DNA from: Rhodocyclaceae bacterium
GTDB lineage: Bacteria; Pseudomonadota; Gammaproteobacteria; Burkholderiales; Rhodocyclaceae
Assembly: GCA_023383815.1 (NCBI GenBank)
Contig: JAHDYG010000015.1
Coordinates: 1 to 64,000 of the forward strand
Direction of reading: 5' to 3'
DNA length: 64,000 bases
Under the pieces are notes generated by a model, which saw nothing but the letters and a program-made list of their open reading frames with translations, was not told the origin of the DNA and did not search any database. Shown in pieces: positions 45,743 through 57,100 of the stretch. Every line of letters begins with the position of its first letter. The stretch's first letter is position 1. Made by a program: the position numbers and the translations under genes.

Positions 45743-46809
45743 GACATCTCGATCCGGCGCTGGCCGGCCGTGTTCGCGCTGCGGATCTCCGAGTAGCGGT
45801 CGTCGCGCCCGCGCCACACGTGAGCGATCGCATCGTCGAGTGCGCCATCGGTGGCGCCGCCGCGCAGCAGCGCGCGCAGGTCGTACCCCTGCTGGGCGAA
45901 GAGACAGGTGTAGAGCTTGCCTTCGGTCGACAGCCGGATGCGCGTGCAGGTGGCGCAGAACGCCTGCGTGACCGAAGAGATCACGCCGATCTCGCCAGAT
46001 CCGTCGCGGTAGCGCCAGCGTTCGGCAACCTCGCCCACATAGTGCGGGTCGATCGGATCGAGCGGGTATTCGGCGCCGATGCGCTCGATGATCTCGCGCG
46101 AGGGGACGACCTCATCCATCTTCCAGCCGTTCGAGCTGCCGACGTCCATGAACTCGATGAAGCGCACGATGTGTCCGCTGCCGCGAAAATGGCGAGCCAT
46201 GTCGAGCACGCCGGCGTCGTTCGTGCCGCGCTTGACGACCATGTTCACCTTGACCGGGCCGAGCCCTGCAGCGCTTGCGGCCTCGATGCCTTCGAGCACG
46301 GAGGCGACCGGAAAATCGGCGTCGTTCATGCGCCGGAAGGTCGCGTCGTCGATTGCATCGAGGCTCACCGTGACCCGGTCGAGGCCGGCATCTCGCAGCC
46401 TGCGCGCCATGCGTGGCAGCAGCACGCCATTGGTCGTGAGCGTCAGTTCGATGTCCGGGATGCGCGCGAGCTGTTCGATGAGGTTCTCGACGTGCTTTCT
46501 CAAGAGCGGCTCGCCGCCCGTGATCCGGATCTTGCGCACGCCTCGGGCCGCGAAGCGCTGCGCGATCCGCGTGATCTCCTCGAAGGAGAGCAGATCCGAG
46601 CGGGCGAGGAAGGGATAGTCGTCGCCGAACACCGAGCGCGGCATGCAATAGATACAGCGGAAGTTGCAGCGGTCGGTGACCGAGATGCGCAGATCGCGCA
46701 CGCTGCGCCCCCGCCGGTCGTGCAGGAGGCCATCCGGATCGTTTCCGGACGAAGGTTCGCTCGCCGGGACCGGCACTGCAGCAGCGGGGTGGATGGGAAT
46801 GACCTTCAT
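45727..46809 (-). CDS. moaA: GTP 3',8-cyclase MoaA
   Basis: The 360-residue radical-SAM enzyme carries out the first step of molybdenum cofactor synthesis from GTP. The N-terminal cluster cysteines are Cys48, Cys52 and Cys55 in CNFRCIYC. The C-terminal cluster is formed by CATC and a Cys 13 residues on (GKLYTC), and the protein ends in the conserved Gly-Gly needed for activity. The first 35 residues are a non-conserved extension. The frame is open to 47037; ATG 46809 is a compromise, as no strong ribosome site is visible. Confidence 0.94.
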   Translation of the reverse strand: MKVIPIHPAAAVPVPASEPSSGNDPDGLLHDRRGRSVRDLRISVTDRCNFRCIYCMPRSVFGDDYPFLARSDLLSFEEITRIAQRFAARGVRKIRITGGEPLLRKHVENLIEQLARIPDIELTLTTNGVLLPRMARRLRDAGLDRVTVSLDAIDDATFRRMNDADFPVASVLEGIEAASAAGLGPVKVNMVVKRGTNDAGVLDMARHFRGSGHIVRFIEFMDVGSSNGWKMDEVVPSREIIERIGAEYPLDPIDPHYVGEVAERWRYRDGSGEIGVISSVTQAFCATCTRIRLSTEGKLYTCLFAQQGYDLRALLRGGATDGALDDAIAHVWRGRDDRYSEIRSANTAGQRRIEMSYIGG

Positions 46810-47024
46810 CGTGATTCCAGGGTCGGGCGCTCGTCTGGACGAGCGGTCGGGAGGCTGCCTGCAGGGCGGGCGACCGCCGGGGCGGGAGTGCCCCGCGGGA
46901 AGCCGATCTGCCGCTTCGCAGTCGCTCCTGCTACGATTATCGGCACACTGCGCAAGGGGCGCAAGGTCGATCGCCGCAAGCCCTGCGGCGCGCCGCAGTC
47001 CGGCGCACATGGAGAACAACAACG

Positions 47025-49448
47025 ATGACCGACCCAAGCGGTTTGCCGCCCGAACGCCTGCGCCAGCAATGCGAGCCGGCCAGTTTCACGTTCCAGACCA
47101 CGGCCGAGCTGGAAGACCTGCCCGAGGGGATCGAGCAGGCGCGCGCCGACGAGGCTCTGCGTTTCGGGCTGGCGATGCGTCAGCCCGGCTACAACGTGTT
47201 CGTGATGGGGGAGTCGGGTACCGGGCGCCATGCGATCGTGTTCCGGCTGCTCAAGGAGCTGGCTGCAACCGGTCCGGTGCCCCCCGATCTGTGCTACGTG
47301 CACAACTTCGAGGACGCGCAGCGGCCGAGGCTCCTGAGTCTGCCGGCCGGGCGTGGCAGTGCGTTGCGCACCGACATGCAGGCCTTCGTGCGGGATCTGG
47401 GGCCGGCAATCGAGGCTGCGCTCGACAGCGAGGCCCACGTCGAGCGCATCGAGGCACTGCAGGAAGCGCACAAGGAGCGCGAGGAGGCGGCCCTGCGCGA
47501 ACTCGGGCAGGCCTGTGCCGCAGACGGGGTGTCGCTGATGCGCACGCCCGAGGGCTTCGTTTTCGCGCCGACCCGTGACGGACAGCCGATGTCGCCCGAG
47601 CGCTTCGAGGAACTGCCGGCCGACGAGAAGTCCGCGATCGAGACCCGCGTCGGGCAGTGGAGTGACCGGCTCGCCGACCTGCTCGAAGAGTTTCCAGGCT
47701 GGCGCAACGCGCTGCACGAATCGGTGCGACGGGCCGAGCGCGAGGCGCTGGCGCCGACCGTCGCGCATCTGACACGCGGCTTGCGCGAGCGCTACGCCGA
47801 CCTCGACCAGGTTCAGGCGTTTCTCGATGCGGTGAGCAAGGATCTGCTCGACAGCGGCAACGACTGGGGCAGCGCCGCGGGTGAGGAGGAAGACGTGCGC
47901 GAGGACGATTCGGCTGCGCGCTTTCATCGCTACCAGGTGAACCTGCTCGTAGACCACGCCCGCACCGAGGGCGCGCCGGTCGTGTATGAGGACAATCCAG
48001 GGTTTGGCGGCCTGGTCGGGCGCATCGAGCACGTCGTGCACATGGGCAACCAGATCACGCACTTCAACATGATCCGTGCCGGCGCCCTGCACCGGGCGCG
48101 TGGCGGCTACCTCGTCGTCGACGCCGAGCGCCTGTTCTCGCAGCCCTATGCCTGGGACGGCCTCAAGCGCGTGCTGCGCAACCGCGAGATCCGCATCGAG
48201 CCACCGGCCGAGGCGCAAAGCTGGAATGCGCCGGCCACGCTCGAGCCGCAGGCCGTCTCGTGCGACGTCAAGGTCGTGCTGATCGGCGATCGCAGCGTGT
48301 TCTACCTTCTGGACGAGCACGATCCGGATTTCGAGGAACTCTTCAAGATCGCGGCCGATTTCGACGATGAACTCCCGCGCACGGAGGGCAACGTACGCTA
48401 CTACGCGCATCTGCTCGCGATGCTCGGGCGCAATGCCGGGCTGCTGCCGTTCGATCGCGAAGCGGTCGCCCGGTTGGTCGACGAAGGCGCGCGGCTGGCC
48501 GAGGACTCGGGTCGGCTCTCGCTCTACACGCGCAAGCTGGCCGATCTGATGCGCGAGGCCGACTTCCATGCCCGTGCGGGCACCGATGAAGTCGTCGAGC
48601 GCCGTCACGTCGACCGCGCGATTGCGGCGCGTGCCCGGCGCTTCGGGCGCTATCCGGAACGGATCCTCGAATCGATGATCGAGGGTACGACGCTGATCTC
48701 GACGACCGGCGAGCGGGCTGGTCAGATCAACGGGCTTGTGGTGGTCGAACTCGCCGGCGAGTACTTCGGTCATCCGGTGCGCATTACCGCGACGGTGCGC
48801 ATGGGCGAGGGCGAGATCGTCGACATCGAGCGCGAGACCGAACTGGGTGGCGCCATCCATTCCAAGGGGGTGCTGATCCTGACGGCCTTTCTCGCCTCCC
48901 GCTACGCACGCCATCAGCCCCTGTCGCTGTCGGCGAGTCTCGTCTTCGAGCAATCGTATGCCCAGGTCGAGGGTGATTCGGCGTCGATGGCCGAGCTGTG
49001 CGCGCTGTTGTCGGCGCTTGCCGGGGTGCCGATCCGCCAGGGGCGGGCGATCACCGGTTCGGTGAACCAGTTCGGCGAAGCGCAGGTCGTCGGCGGCATC
49101 AACGAGAAGATCGAGGGTTTCTTCGACCTGTGCGCGCTGCGTGGCCTCGATGGCTCGCAGGGTGTGCTGATTCCATCGGCCAGCGTGCGCCACCTGATGC
49201 TGCGTGAAGACGTCGTCGAGGCCGTGCGGCGCGGGCAGTTCAACGTCTGGCCGATCGATGACGTCGACCAGGCGATGGCGCTCCTGACGGGGCTGCCGGC
49301 CGGCGTGCCCGATGCCAAGGGGGTTCTGCCGCGCGGTTCGATCAATTACCGAATCGCCGCAGCAGTCCGGGAAATGGCGAGCCTGCAGCGCGCCTGGGAG
49401 GACGGCGACGCGCGCGGGCGCGCGCGCCGCGGCAAGGGCGCACACTGA
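47025..49448 (+). CDS. Lon-related (LonC/YcbZ-like) protease
   Basis: The 807-residue protein has an N-terminal AAA-like region of the Lon-related group (about 10-545) and a Lon proteolytic domain (about 560-770). The protease dyad is present: Ser in [10 protein letters not shown] and Lys in GGINEKIEG. The Walker A segment is GESGTGRHA, with Arg in place of the usual Lys and His in place of Ser/Thr, so ATP hydrolysis at this site is doubtful. YcbZ- and LonC-type proteases share this kind of degeneracy. A helical insertion (about 130-300) is typical. Cytoplasmic. It is divergent from moaA across 215 bp. Confidence 0.9.
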   Translation: MTDPSGLPPERLRQQCEPASFTFQTTAELEDLPEGIEQARADEALRFGLAMRQPGYNVFVMGESGTGRHAIVFRLLKELAATGPVPPDLCYVHNFEDAQRPRLLSLPAGRGSALRTDMQAFVRDLGPAIEAALDSEAHVERIEALQEAHKEREEAALRELGQACAADGVSLMRTPEGFVFAPTRDGQPMSPERFEELPADEKSAIETRVGQWSDRLADLLEEFPGWRNALHESVRRAEREALAPTVAHLTRGLRERYADLDQVQAFLDAVSKDLLDSGNDWGSAAGEEEDVREDDSAARFHRYQVNLLVDHARTEGAPVVYEDNPGFGGLVGRIEHVVHMGNQITHFNMIRAGALHRARGGYLVVDAERLFSQPYAWDGLKRVLRNREIRIEPPAEAQSWNAPATLEPQAVSCDVKVVLIGDRSVFYLLDEHDPDFEELFKIAADFDDELPRTEGNVRYYAHLLAMLGRNAGLLPFDREAVARLVDEGARLAEDSGRLSLYTRKLADLMREADFHARAGTDEVVERRHVDRAIAARARRFGRYPERILESMIEGTTLISTTGERAGQINGLVVVELAGEYFGHPVRITATVRMGEGEIVDIERETELGGAIHSKGVLILTAFLASRYARHQPLSLSASLVFEQSYAQVEGDSASMAELCALLSALAGVPIRQGRAITGSVNQFGEAQVVGGINEKIEGFFDLCALRGLDGSQGVLIPSASVRHLMLREDVVEAVRRGQFNVWPIDDVDQAMALLTGLPAGVPDAKGVLPRGSINYRIAAAVREMASLQRAWEDGDARGRARRGKGAH

Positions 49449-49494
49449 GATCGGGGCTGCGGTCGGGAGGTGGCCGCCGCTCCGGGAGGACGCG

Positions 49495-51114
49495 ATGAAC
49501 ACTCGACCGGATGAGGGTTCGCCGGGCGGCGAAGCGCACCCCTCAGGCGACGGCGCGGTGCCGGCCGGCCCGAAGGGGCGCGGGCGCGTAGGCTCCGACC
49601 TGCACTCCGTGATCGAAGCCTTGCAGCAGCATCAGTCGGCAGTCCAGGCCCATGGCGAAACCCTGGAGCGGGCCCGGTGCCAGCTCGAGGCGAGCCTCGC
49701 GCGCTACACCGAGCTGTACGACGGGGCGCCGGTCGGCTACCTCAGTCTGCGCCAGGACGGTGTGATCCTGCAGGCGAACCTGAGCGCTGCACGCATGTTC
49801 GGTGTCGCGCGTGCAGCGCTGGTCGGGCGGTCACTGTTCGAGTTCTTCGATCCGGGTGCGCGCGAGACGGCCACGGCGTTTCTCGAGCGGGCCTTTGCGA
49901 GCTGGCACGTCGAGCGCTCCGAGTTCACGATCCGGCTTGCGCACGGCGGCAGCCGGATCGTGCAGATCAAGAGCAAGCTCGATCGGGCGGGTGCGGAGTG
50001 TCGTGTGGTGCTCATCGACGTGACGGCGCTGCGTCGCACCGAGGCGCGTTTCAACGAACTTGCACGCTCCATCGAGCAGGTGTTCTGGGTCGCCGACTGC
50101 GCGATCACGAGTTTCTCGTACCTGAGCCCGCATTGCACGGACGTGCTCGGTGGTGACTGTCGCCGCTTCGTGGTCGACCGCGGGCTGCGGGCGCGGCTGG
50201 TCGCAGTCGAGGATCTTGCTGCCGTCGAGGATGCGATCGCCGCGGCACGCGAGGCGTGCCCCGTCGAGATCGAGTTCCGTATCCGCCATCCTGCCAAGGG
50301 GCTGCGCTGGCTGGGCCTGCGTTGCTTTCCGTTCGACGGAGGGGGCGAACGCGTGGTGGCGGGGCTGATCGAGGACGTGACCGAGCGGCGCAATGCCGAA
50401 GAAGCGAGGCTGGCGCGTGCGGTCGAACTGCGTGAGGCACTGGTGCGCGAAGTCCATCACCGGATCAAGAACAATCTGCAGACGGTGGTCGGCTTGCTGC
50501 GCCGTGAGGCGGAGCGCCATCCAGAGGCCACCGAGGCGATCGAGGCGGCCATCGGGCAGGTGCGCGCCGTTGCCCTCGTTCACGGATTGAGTGCGGCCGG
50601 GGTCCGCCAAGGGCTCGCCTTGTGCCGGCTGCTTCCGGAGATCGTCCTGGGCGTGAGCGGCCTGCACGTGGCTGGGCTCACGACCGAGGCTCGTCCGGCC
50701 GATTGCGAAGAGGGGCACAGACTGCTGATCCGGGAGAGCGAGTCGGTGGCAGTCGCGCTGATCCTCAACGAGCTCGTGACGAATGCGGTGAAGCACGGGG
50801 TTGCGACCGGAGACGGCGCGCTGCGCCCGCCAAGCGTGAGCTTGTCGCGCGAGGGCGCACGGGGCCGGATCCGCATCGTCAATTCGGGCCAACTGCCGCG
50901 CGGCTTCGATTTTGCATCCGGCAGCGGCCTCGGGACCGGGCTGGGGCTCGTTCGCGCGCTGATGCCGCAGCCGGGCATGTCGATCACCTTCTCTCGGGAA
51001 GACGGACGGGTCGTCGTCGAGCTTCACATTGAACCGCCGGTGGTTCTGCTCGGCGAAGGGGCACCGGAACACTGCAAGGGACAGAACCATGAAATCCGTA
51101 CTGATTGCCGATGA
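49495..51114 (+). CDS. Soluble PAS/HisKA_2 sensor histidine kinase
   Basis: The 539-residue protein has no membrane segment. A short coiled coil (about 37-72) leads into one PAS (about 75-180), a second PAS-like domain (about 180-305), a HisKA_2 dimerisation domain with REVHHRIKNNLQTVVGLL near residue 320, and a HATPase_c domain. The ATPase N-box is VALILNELVTNAVKHG and the G-box GSGLGTGLGLVRAL. The usual Asp of the G1 box is replaced by Asn (VNSGQLP). ATG 49495 has GGGAGGA upstream. Its end overlaps the ANTAR regulator by 26 bp, so that regulator is its likely partner. Confidence 0.9.
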   Translation: MNTRPDEGSPGGEAHPSGDGAVPAGPKGRGRVGSDLHSVIEALQQHQSAVQAHGETLERARCQLEASLARYTELYDGAPVGYLSLRQDGVILQANLSAARMFGVARAALVGRSLFEFFDPGARETATAFLERAFASWHVERSEFTIRLAHGGSRIVQIKSKLDRAGAECRVVLIDVTALRRTEARFNELARSIEQVFWVADCAITSFSYLSPHCTDVLGGDCRRFVVDRGLRARLVAVEDLAAVEDAIAAAREACPVEIEFRIRHPAKGLRWLGLRCFPFDGGGERVVAGLIEDVTERRNAEEARLARAVELREALVREVHHRIKNNLQTVVGLLRREAERHPEATEAIEAAIGQVRAVALVHGLSAAGVRQGLALCRLLPEIVLGVSGLHVAGLTTEARPADCEEGHRLLIRESESVAVALILNELVTNAVKHGVATGDGALRPPSVSLSREGARGRIRIVNSGQLPRGFDFASGSGLGTGLGLVRALMPQPGMSITFSREDGRVVVELHIEPPVVLLGEGAPEHCKGQNHEIRTDCR

Positions 51115-51679
51115 CGACCGCGTCGTGCTGAACCTGCTCGCGGAAGGGCTGCGCGACTTCGGCTACGAGGTCGCGACGGCGATTTCGGGCGAGGAGGCGC
51201 TCCGGCAGACGGCCAGCCGAAATTTCGATCTGGCGGTCCTCGACATGCGCATGCCCGGCATGTCGGGGCTCGCCCTGGCGCATGCCTTCCGTGACTCCGG
51301 CGGACCACCCTTCGTGTTCCTGTCGGCCTTCGGCGACGAAACGGTGGTGCGCGAGGCGGCGGATGCGGGTGCGATGGGCTATCTGATCAAGCCGGTGGAT
51401 GTGCCGCAGCTCGTGCCCTTCATCGAAGCGTCGATGGCGCGCGCGAAGGAGATGGCCGGCCTGCGCTCGACGACCGGCCATCTGGAAAAGGCGCTGTCGG
51501 TCGAGCAGAAGACCCGCACTGCGGTCGGCATCCTGATGGTGCATAAGGAGCTCGACCGGCAGGAAGCCTTCGATCTGCTGCGCTCGCGCGCCCGCTCGCA
51601 GCGGCGCAAGATCGGTGACCTTGCCGAGGAGATCATCGCCGCGGTCGAGAACCTGAACCGCTGCCTGCGCGAACGCTGA
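51089..51679 (+). CDS. Response regulator with ANTAR RNA-binding domain
   Basis: The 196-residue protein has a receiver (1-118) with Asp8-10, phosphoacceptor Asp52 in VLDMRMPGMSG, a Ser at 79 and Lys101. An ANTAR domain follows (about 132-190, with TRTAVGILM and RRKIGDLAEEII). ANTAR regulators such as NasT, AmiR and EutV bind RNA hairpins and prevent transcription termination. Its targets are not visible in this window. ATG 51089 lies within the 3' end of the upstream kinase gene and has AAGGGACAG upstream. A terminator-like hairpin follows. Confidence 0.93.
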   Translation: MKSVLIADDDRVVLNLLAEGLRDFGYEVATAISGEEALRQTASRNFDLAVLDMRMPGMSGLALAHAFRDSGGPPFVFLSAFGDETVVREAADAGAMGYLIKPVDVPQLVPFIEASMARAKEMAGLRSTTGHLEKALSVEQKTRTAVGILMVHKELDRQEAFDLLRSRARSQRRKIGDLAEEIIAAVENLNRCLRER

Positions 51680-51701
51680 GCAGCCGGCGCGGGGACTGCG
51701 G

Positions 51702-51732
51702 CGCCGGATTCCGCCCGGTCGCCGGCGTTTTT
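51702..51732 (+). terminator. Probable terminator after the ANTAR regulator
   Basis: CGCCGG and CCGGCG form a 6-bp stem around a 14-nt loop and are followed by TTTTT. The stem is short but the T-run is good and the position, 23 bp after the stop codon, is right. It may itself be a control point for an antitermination protein. Confidence 0.6.
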
Positions 51733-51894
51733 CGTTACCATCTGAAGGCCAGGCCCAACTTCTGCCAGGCGTTTCAGAACCCTCGTGCGCGGGTCGCCGC
51801 GCGCGTTTTCTTCGGGCCCACTCCCTGCCCCCGGACTCCGATTCTCGGAGATGTGCTGCACTTTTCGCCCTGGCCGGGGCAGACAGGGGCCTCG

Positions 51895-53853
51895 ATGTTC
51901 GGCAGACTGACCATCGCGATGCGGCTGGGACTGGGGTTCGGCCTCCTGTTCGTGATGCTCGCGCTGGCCGTTGCGCTGGGTCTGAGCCGGCTCGAAGCGG
52001 TTCACCGGCAGATCGAGCAATCGGTCGTGCGCGACTGGGAGAGCACGGTACTCGCGAACCGCACGATCGACCTGATGAATGCGCAGACACGCGATTCGCT
52101 GCTGCTCTTTCATGCCCTCGATTCGTCGGAGCTCGTCGGTCGGATCGCGCAGCGGGTGGACACCATCACCGGCGTGCTCGATGAACTCGAGGCGCGCCTG
52201 CGACACGCTGAAGCCCGGCTGCTGCTGACCGAGATCCGCAACCGCCGCAAGGCCTATGTCGGATCCTTCCTGGATGCGTCGCAAATGCTCCGCGAGGGGC
52301 TGCGGGAGGCGGCGGCACGCCAGTTGCAGGACCACACCATCCCGACGCTGGAAGGCTTGATGGCCTCGGTCGATGCGCTGCTGCGCCTGCAGGGCAGTCT
52401 GCTGGAGCAGACTGCCGGGGACTCCCTGCAGCAGTTCCTGAAGGCGCGGATCTGGCTCGTGAGCCTGCTCGCGGCAGCGGCGCTCCTGGCTCTGGGCCTG
52501 TCGATCTGGATCTTCCGCGCCGTCGTCCGGCCACTCGGCGGCGAACCGGAAGCCGTGCGTGCGGTGGTCGAGCGGATCGCGTCCGGCAGCCTGGATAGCG
52601 AGATCGCCCTGCGCGCGGGTGATCACGACAGCCTGCTCGCCGCGATGCAGACGATGCAGCGCAACCTGAGTGCGCTCATCGCCGCCCGCGTGCGTGCGGA
52701 CGATGATCTGCGGGAAAGCAGGCAGCGTTTCCAGGAACTCGTCGAGACCCTGCGCGACTGGGTGTGGGAGGTGGATCAGGACTGGCGCTACACCTATGCG
52801 AGCCCCCAGGTGTTCAATCTGCTTGGGTACCGGCCCGAAGAACTGGTCGGCCGCACGCCGTTCGAGCTGATGCCGCCGGAAGAGGCGACGCGGGTGCGGG
52901 CGCTGGCCGAAGCCGCGCGCAGGCAATATCACCCTCTCGTCGCACTCGAGAACCTCAACCGGCACAGGAGTGGCCGCCTCGTCGTGCTCGAGAGCAGCGG
53001 GCGGGCGTATTTCGATCCGCATGGAAATTTTCTCGGCTATCGCGGCATCGACCGCGAGATCACCGACCGCAAGCAGGCCGAGCAGGCGCGGCTGGATGAG
53101 GCGCTGCGGTTGCGCGACGCGCTGGTGCGTGAGGTGCACCACCGCATCAAGAACAACCTGCAGACGGTCGTCGGACTGCTGCGTCGGCAGGTGTCGGCGC
53201 ACCCGGATGCCCGGGGTGCGATCGACGCCGCCATTGCCCAGGTGCAGGCGGTGGCCGTGGTGCACGGCCTGTACGGGCGCGTCAGCGGCCATCGACTGCG
53301 ACTGGCTGAACTGCTGCAGGCGGTGGCCGGCAGCGTCTCCGAGCTGACCGGCGCGCGGGTCGAACTGGATGGGCTGACGGCCGGGAACGGCGGCGGCACG
53401 CTGCGTGAGAGCGAGACGGTTGCGGTGGCGCTGATCCTCAACGAACTGATCACGAACGCGGTGAAGTACGCCGAGCCCGACGAAACGGAGCAGCGCAGCG
53501 CACGGGTGCTGCTGTCGGTGCACGAAGGAGGATGCTCCGTGCGCATCGAGAACCGCGGCACCCTGCCTCACGGCTTTGACTTTGCAGCCGGAACGCGAAT
53601 CGGTACCGGTCTGGGACTGGTGCGTGCGCTCAAGCCGGACACCGGGATGCGCATCCGTTTCGGGCAGGGCGGTGCGATCCACCGCGCTGCGGTGAGGGTG
53701 GAGGTCGTGATCGAAGCTCCGGTGCTCAAGGAAGAGCGGGAAGAACGGGAAGAACGGTGTGTCGAGACCGGCCCCGGATTCGTGCGTGCGCGTGCCGACG
53801 CAGTGTCCGTTTCGGATCGGGTGCTCGATGATGCAGGCAATCCTCGGGAATGA
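51895..53853 (+). CDS. Membrane PAS/HisKA_2 sensor histidine kinase
   Basis: The 652-residue protein has a membrane helix (about 8-28) and a periplasmic four-helix sensor (about 30-175). A second helix (about 182-205), HAMP, PAS (about 275-385), HisKA_2 and HATPase_c follow. The phosphorylation box REVHHRIKNNLQTVVGLLRR near residue 414 is almost identical to the soluble kinase two genes upstream. The N-box (ETVAVALILNELITNAVK) is also nearly the same, and the G1 Asp is again missing (ENRGTLP). No response regulator is adjacent downstream, so the ANTAR protein upstream is the best partner. ATG 51895 preferred over a GTG at 51853. The C-terminus has an acidic/Arg stretch EEREEREER. Confidence 0.9.
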   Translation: MFGRLTIAMRLGLGFGLLFVMLALAVALGLSRLEAVHRQIEQSVVRDWESTVLANRTIDLMNAQTRDSLLLFHALDSSELVGRIAQRVDTITGVLDELEARLRHAEARLLLTEIRNRRKAYVGSFLDASQMLREGLREAAARQLQDHTIPTLEGLMASVDALLRLQGSLLEQTAGDSLQQFLKARIWLVSLLAAAALLALGLSIWIFRAVVRPLGGEPEAVRAVVERIASGSLDSEIALRAGDHDSLLAAMQTMQRNLSALIAARVRADDDLRESRQRFQELVETLRDWVWEVDQDWRYTYASPQVFNLLGYRPEELVGRTPFELMPPEEATRVRALAEAARRQYHPLVALENLNRHRSGRLVVLESSGRAYFDPHGNFLGYRGIDREITDRKQAEQARLDEALRLRDALVREVHHRIKNNLQTVVGLLRRQVSAHPDARGAIDAAIAQVQAVAVVHGLYGRVSGHRLRLAELLQAVAGSVSELTGARVELDGLTAGNGGGTLRESETVAVALILNELITNAVKYAEPDETEQRSARVLLSVHEGGCSVRIENRGTLPHGFDFAAGTRIGTGLGLVRALKPDTGMRIRFGQGGAIHRAAVRVEVVIEAPVLKEEREEREERCVETGPGFVRARADAVSVSDRVLDDAGNPRE

Positions 53854-54144
53854 AGCCGGATGGCCGTGCGGCCTTATGGACGGCCGATGAATTCTGATAC
53901 GATGTCCCGGCGTGCTGCGCGTCTCGCGCGGCATCGTCGTCCGGTCCGGTTCTGACCGGAGCGACGTTCCAGATTGCCGCCCAACCCGTTGCGGCAGTCG
54001 ATTCACAGGGCCCTCGAACCCGCCCCTGTCCAATGGCAGGACCCGCTTCGGCACCCAGTGCGCCGGGCGCCGGCCTGCAAGACGTGCGGAGCTGGGGATG
54101 ACGGGTTTTCCGAGCGCAGGAGCAGTCGGCCGGAGGCCGGGTCG

Positions 54145-57100
54145 ATGACGGTCCGGCGCCTGCTCTACACGATGATCGCGCTGTTCGGCCTGCTCTCGCT
54201 CGGAGCCGGCCTGTGGCAGCTCATGGACAGCCGGAACAAGCTTACTGCGGTCGGCTGGATTCACAGCGCCGGTCATCTCGTCGAGGTCGCGCAGCGGACC
54301 GCTGCACGAATGGCGATGGAGCGGGGCTACACGGCTTCGCTGCTGGCCGATCCAGCACGTGCCGAACCCCTTGCGCTGTCCGAACTGCAACGTTTGCGTG
54401 CTTCGCTCGACGGGCTCTACGGCCAGCTCCGGGACGCCGGGGTGCAACTCGGAAGCCATGCGTCGGCGCATCCGTTGTTCCCGGCGCTCGACCGCATCGA
54501 GGCGCGGCGCACAACCCTGGTGGACCTGCGTACCCGGGCCGATGCCCGCATCCGTGGCGAGCCCGATGGGCTGTCCGAAGCGGTCTGGATGGATGTTCTG
54601 AACACGCGGATCGCCGAGCTTCAGGATCTTGCCGCACTCAGCATGCTTCCGCTGTCGGACAACCTATACACCTACGCATCGCTGCCGGTGATCAAGGACG
54701 TGCTGTTCACCTTCAGCGAGCACCTGGGCCGCGAGCGCGCGATGGTCGGTGTTGCGATCGCGCGCGGCCGGCCGATCGGTGATGAGGAGCAGCGCCTGCT
54801 CGACGACTATCGCACGCTGGTCACGAATGCGCGTCACCGCACCGAGGCGATCCTCGAGCACTTGCCGCACACGCCGGACCTCGATCGGGCGCGCGAGGTC
54901 TATCTGCGTGACCTGCACCGCTACGAGCTGCTGCGCGCCGGCGTCTATGCCGCAAGCCGCGAGGGGCGTGCCTATGCACTCGATGCCGGGCAGTGGTATC
55001 GCGAGGCTACGACCGGTATCGACGCCGTGCTCGGCCTCGCAGCAGCGATCGGAGGACAGTTCGAACAGGATGTCGACCGGCTGCGCGGCCATGCGGTCCA
55101 GACGCTGGCGCTGCTTGCGCTCATCCTGGTACTGTTGCTTTTCCTGTTCATTGCGAGCGTGCAGATCCTGCGCTACCGGGTGCTCTTCCCGCTTCAGGTG
55201 TTCGAACGGAGTGCAGATTCGATCTCGCGCGGCGATCTGACGCATCCCCTGCCACCGCTGCGGGACGACGAGTTCGGGCGTGTCGGCAAGGCCTTCGAGT
55301 ACATGCGCAGCACGCTGCTTGCCGACCTCCAGCAGCGCGACGCGGATGCGGCAGAGCTGAAGAAGTTCCGGGCGCTGATCCAGCACAGTGCGAGTGCGAT
55401 GATCGTGACCGATGCAAATGGCATAATCGAGTACACCAACGAAGGCTTCACGACGGTGACCGGCTATACCCAGGGCGAGGCGCTCGGCCTCAAGGCGGGG
55501 TTCTGGCGCTCCGGTCGCACGTCGCTGGAGCAATACCGGCAGATGTGGGAAACCGTCCTGCACGGCAAGGTATGGGAAGGGGAACTCATCAACAGGCGCA
55601 AGAACGGCCAGTTGTACTGGGGTTCGATCAGCCTCAGTCCGGTCTTCGACGAACAGGGGCGGGTGACGCACATCATCGGGGCACAGAACGACATCAGCGA
55701 ACGCAAGCGGGTCGAGGAGCGGCTCAACTACCTTTCCAGCTACGACGAACTGACACAGTTGCCCAACCGCTCGCTCCTCATGCAGCGCTTCGAGCATGCC
55801 GCCACGGAAGCTGGCCGCAGCGGTACGGCAATCGCGATCGTCTCGCTCGGCATCGGCCGTTTCAAGCGCATCAACGACAGCCTCGGCCGCAGTGTTGGCG
55901 ACGAGCTGCTGCGCGAGGTTGCCCGCCGCCTGACCGAGTGCGCCCGTGCGCACGACACGGTGTCACGCCACGCGGGGACCGAGTTCACGATGATGCTCAC
56001 GCAGTTGCCGGCGGCCTGCGAGGTCGGCGAGCTGCTCGAGCGGATCATCGAAACTGCGAACCTGCCGCTCGTGATCAAGGGCGAGAAGCTGCAACCGGTG
56101 GTGTGCGCCGGCGTCAGCCTTCTCCCGCAGGACGGGGATTCCTTTGACGTGCTGCTGCGCAAGGCCGGCATGGCCCTGCACGATGCAGAACGCCACGAGC
56201 GCCGGTTCTGCCTGTATTCCGCCGCGCTCGACCAGGATGCGCAGGACCGCCTGTCGCTGGAGAATGCCCTGCGCCTGTCGCTGGAACGAGGCGAGCTGGA
56301 GCTTCACTACCAGCCCAAGGTCGACCTCCACAAGGGCAGGATGATGGGGATGGAGGCGCTTGCGCGCTGGCGTCATCCGGTCCACAACGAGTACATCTCG
56401 CCAGAGCGCTTCATCCCGATCGCTGAAGAATGCGGCCTGATTCCATTCCTCGGCGCCTGGGCCTTGCGTGAAGCCTGCCGCCAGAACCGGGCGTGGCAGG
56501 AGGCGGGGTTGCCGAGCATGATCGTCGCGGTCAATCTTTCTGCGGCACAGCTGCGTCAGCCCGGGCTGGTAGACCTCGTCGTGGAGGTGCTCCGGGACAG
56601 CGGGCTCGATCCGGGCCTGCTCGAGCTGGAGCTGACGGAAAGCGCGCTGATGGAAGATCCGGAGGCCGCGAATCTCGTGCTCGCCCAGCTCAAGGGCGAA
56701 GGCGTGCGGCTTGCGATCGACGATTTCGGCACCGGCTACTCCAGCCTTTCCTACCTCAGTCAGTTCCCGGTCGACCAGCTCAAGATCGATCGCAGCTTCG
56801 TCAAGGAGATCGTGAGCGATCCGGACTCGGCGGCGATCTCCACGTCGATCATCGCGCTCGCCCACCAGCTCGGGCTGGAGGTGATCGCCGAAGGCGTCGA
56901 GACCGAAGAGCAGCTCGCCTTCCTCGTCCGCCACGGCTGTGATGCGATCCAGGGCTATTACTACAGCCGTCCGCTGCCGGCGGACCGGATGACGGGCTTC
57001 CTCGGCGAGATGCGCATGCTCGTGATGCCGCGCAGTGATCCGGGGGTTCGTACGCTGCTGGTCGCAGACGAGGATCCCGAGATCCTCGCCGCAATGGCGG

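Noticed and set aside
46810-47024. Possible molybdenum-cofactor riboswitch in the moaA leader
   Set aside because: The leader has a GC-rich hairpin (46828-46845), but I cannot match the Moco motif by eye, and that riboswitch is mostly known from other groups. A covariance-model search would decide.
46806-49502. Long minus-strand open frame opposite the Lon-related protease
   Set aside because: The plus strand encodes a protease with its catalytic dyad; the opposite frame has no recognisable features.
53862-53890. Terminator after the membrane histidine kinase
   Set aside because: GGCCGT/ACGGCC arms are present, but the loop is large and no T-run follows.
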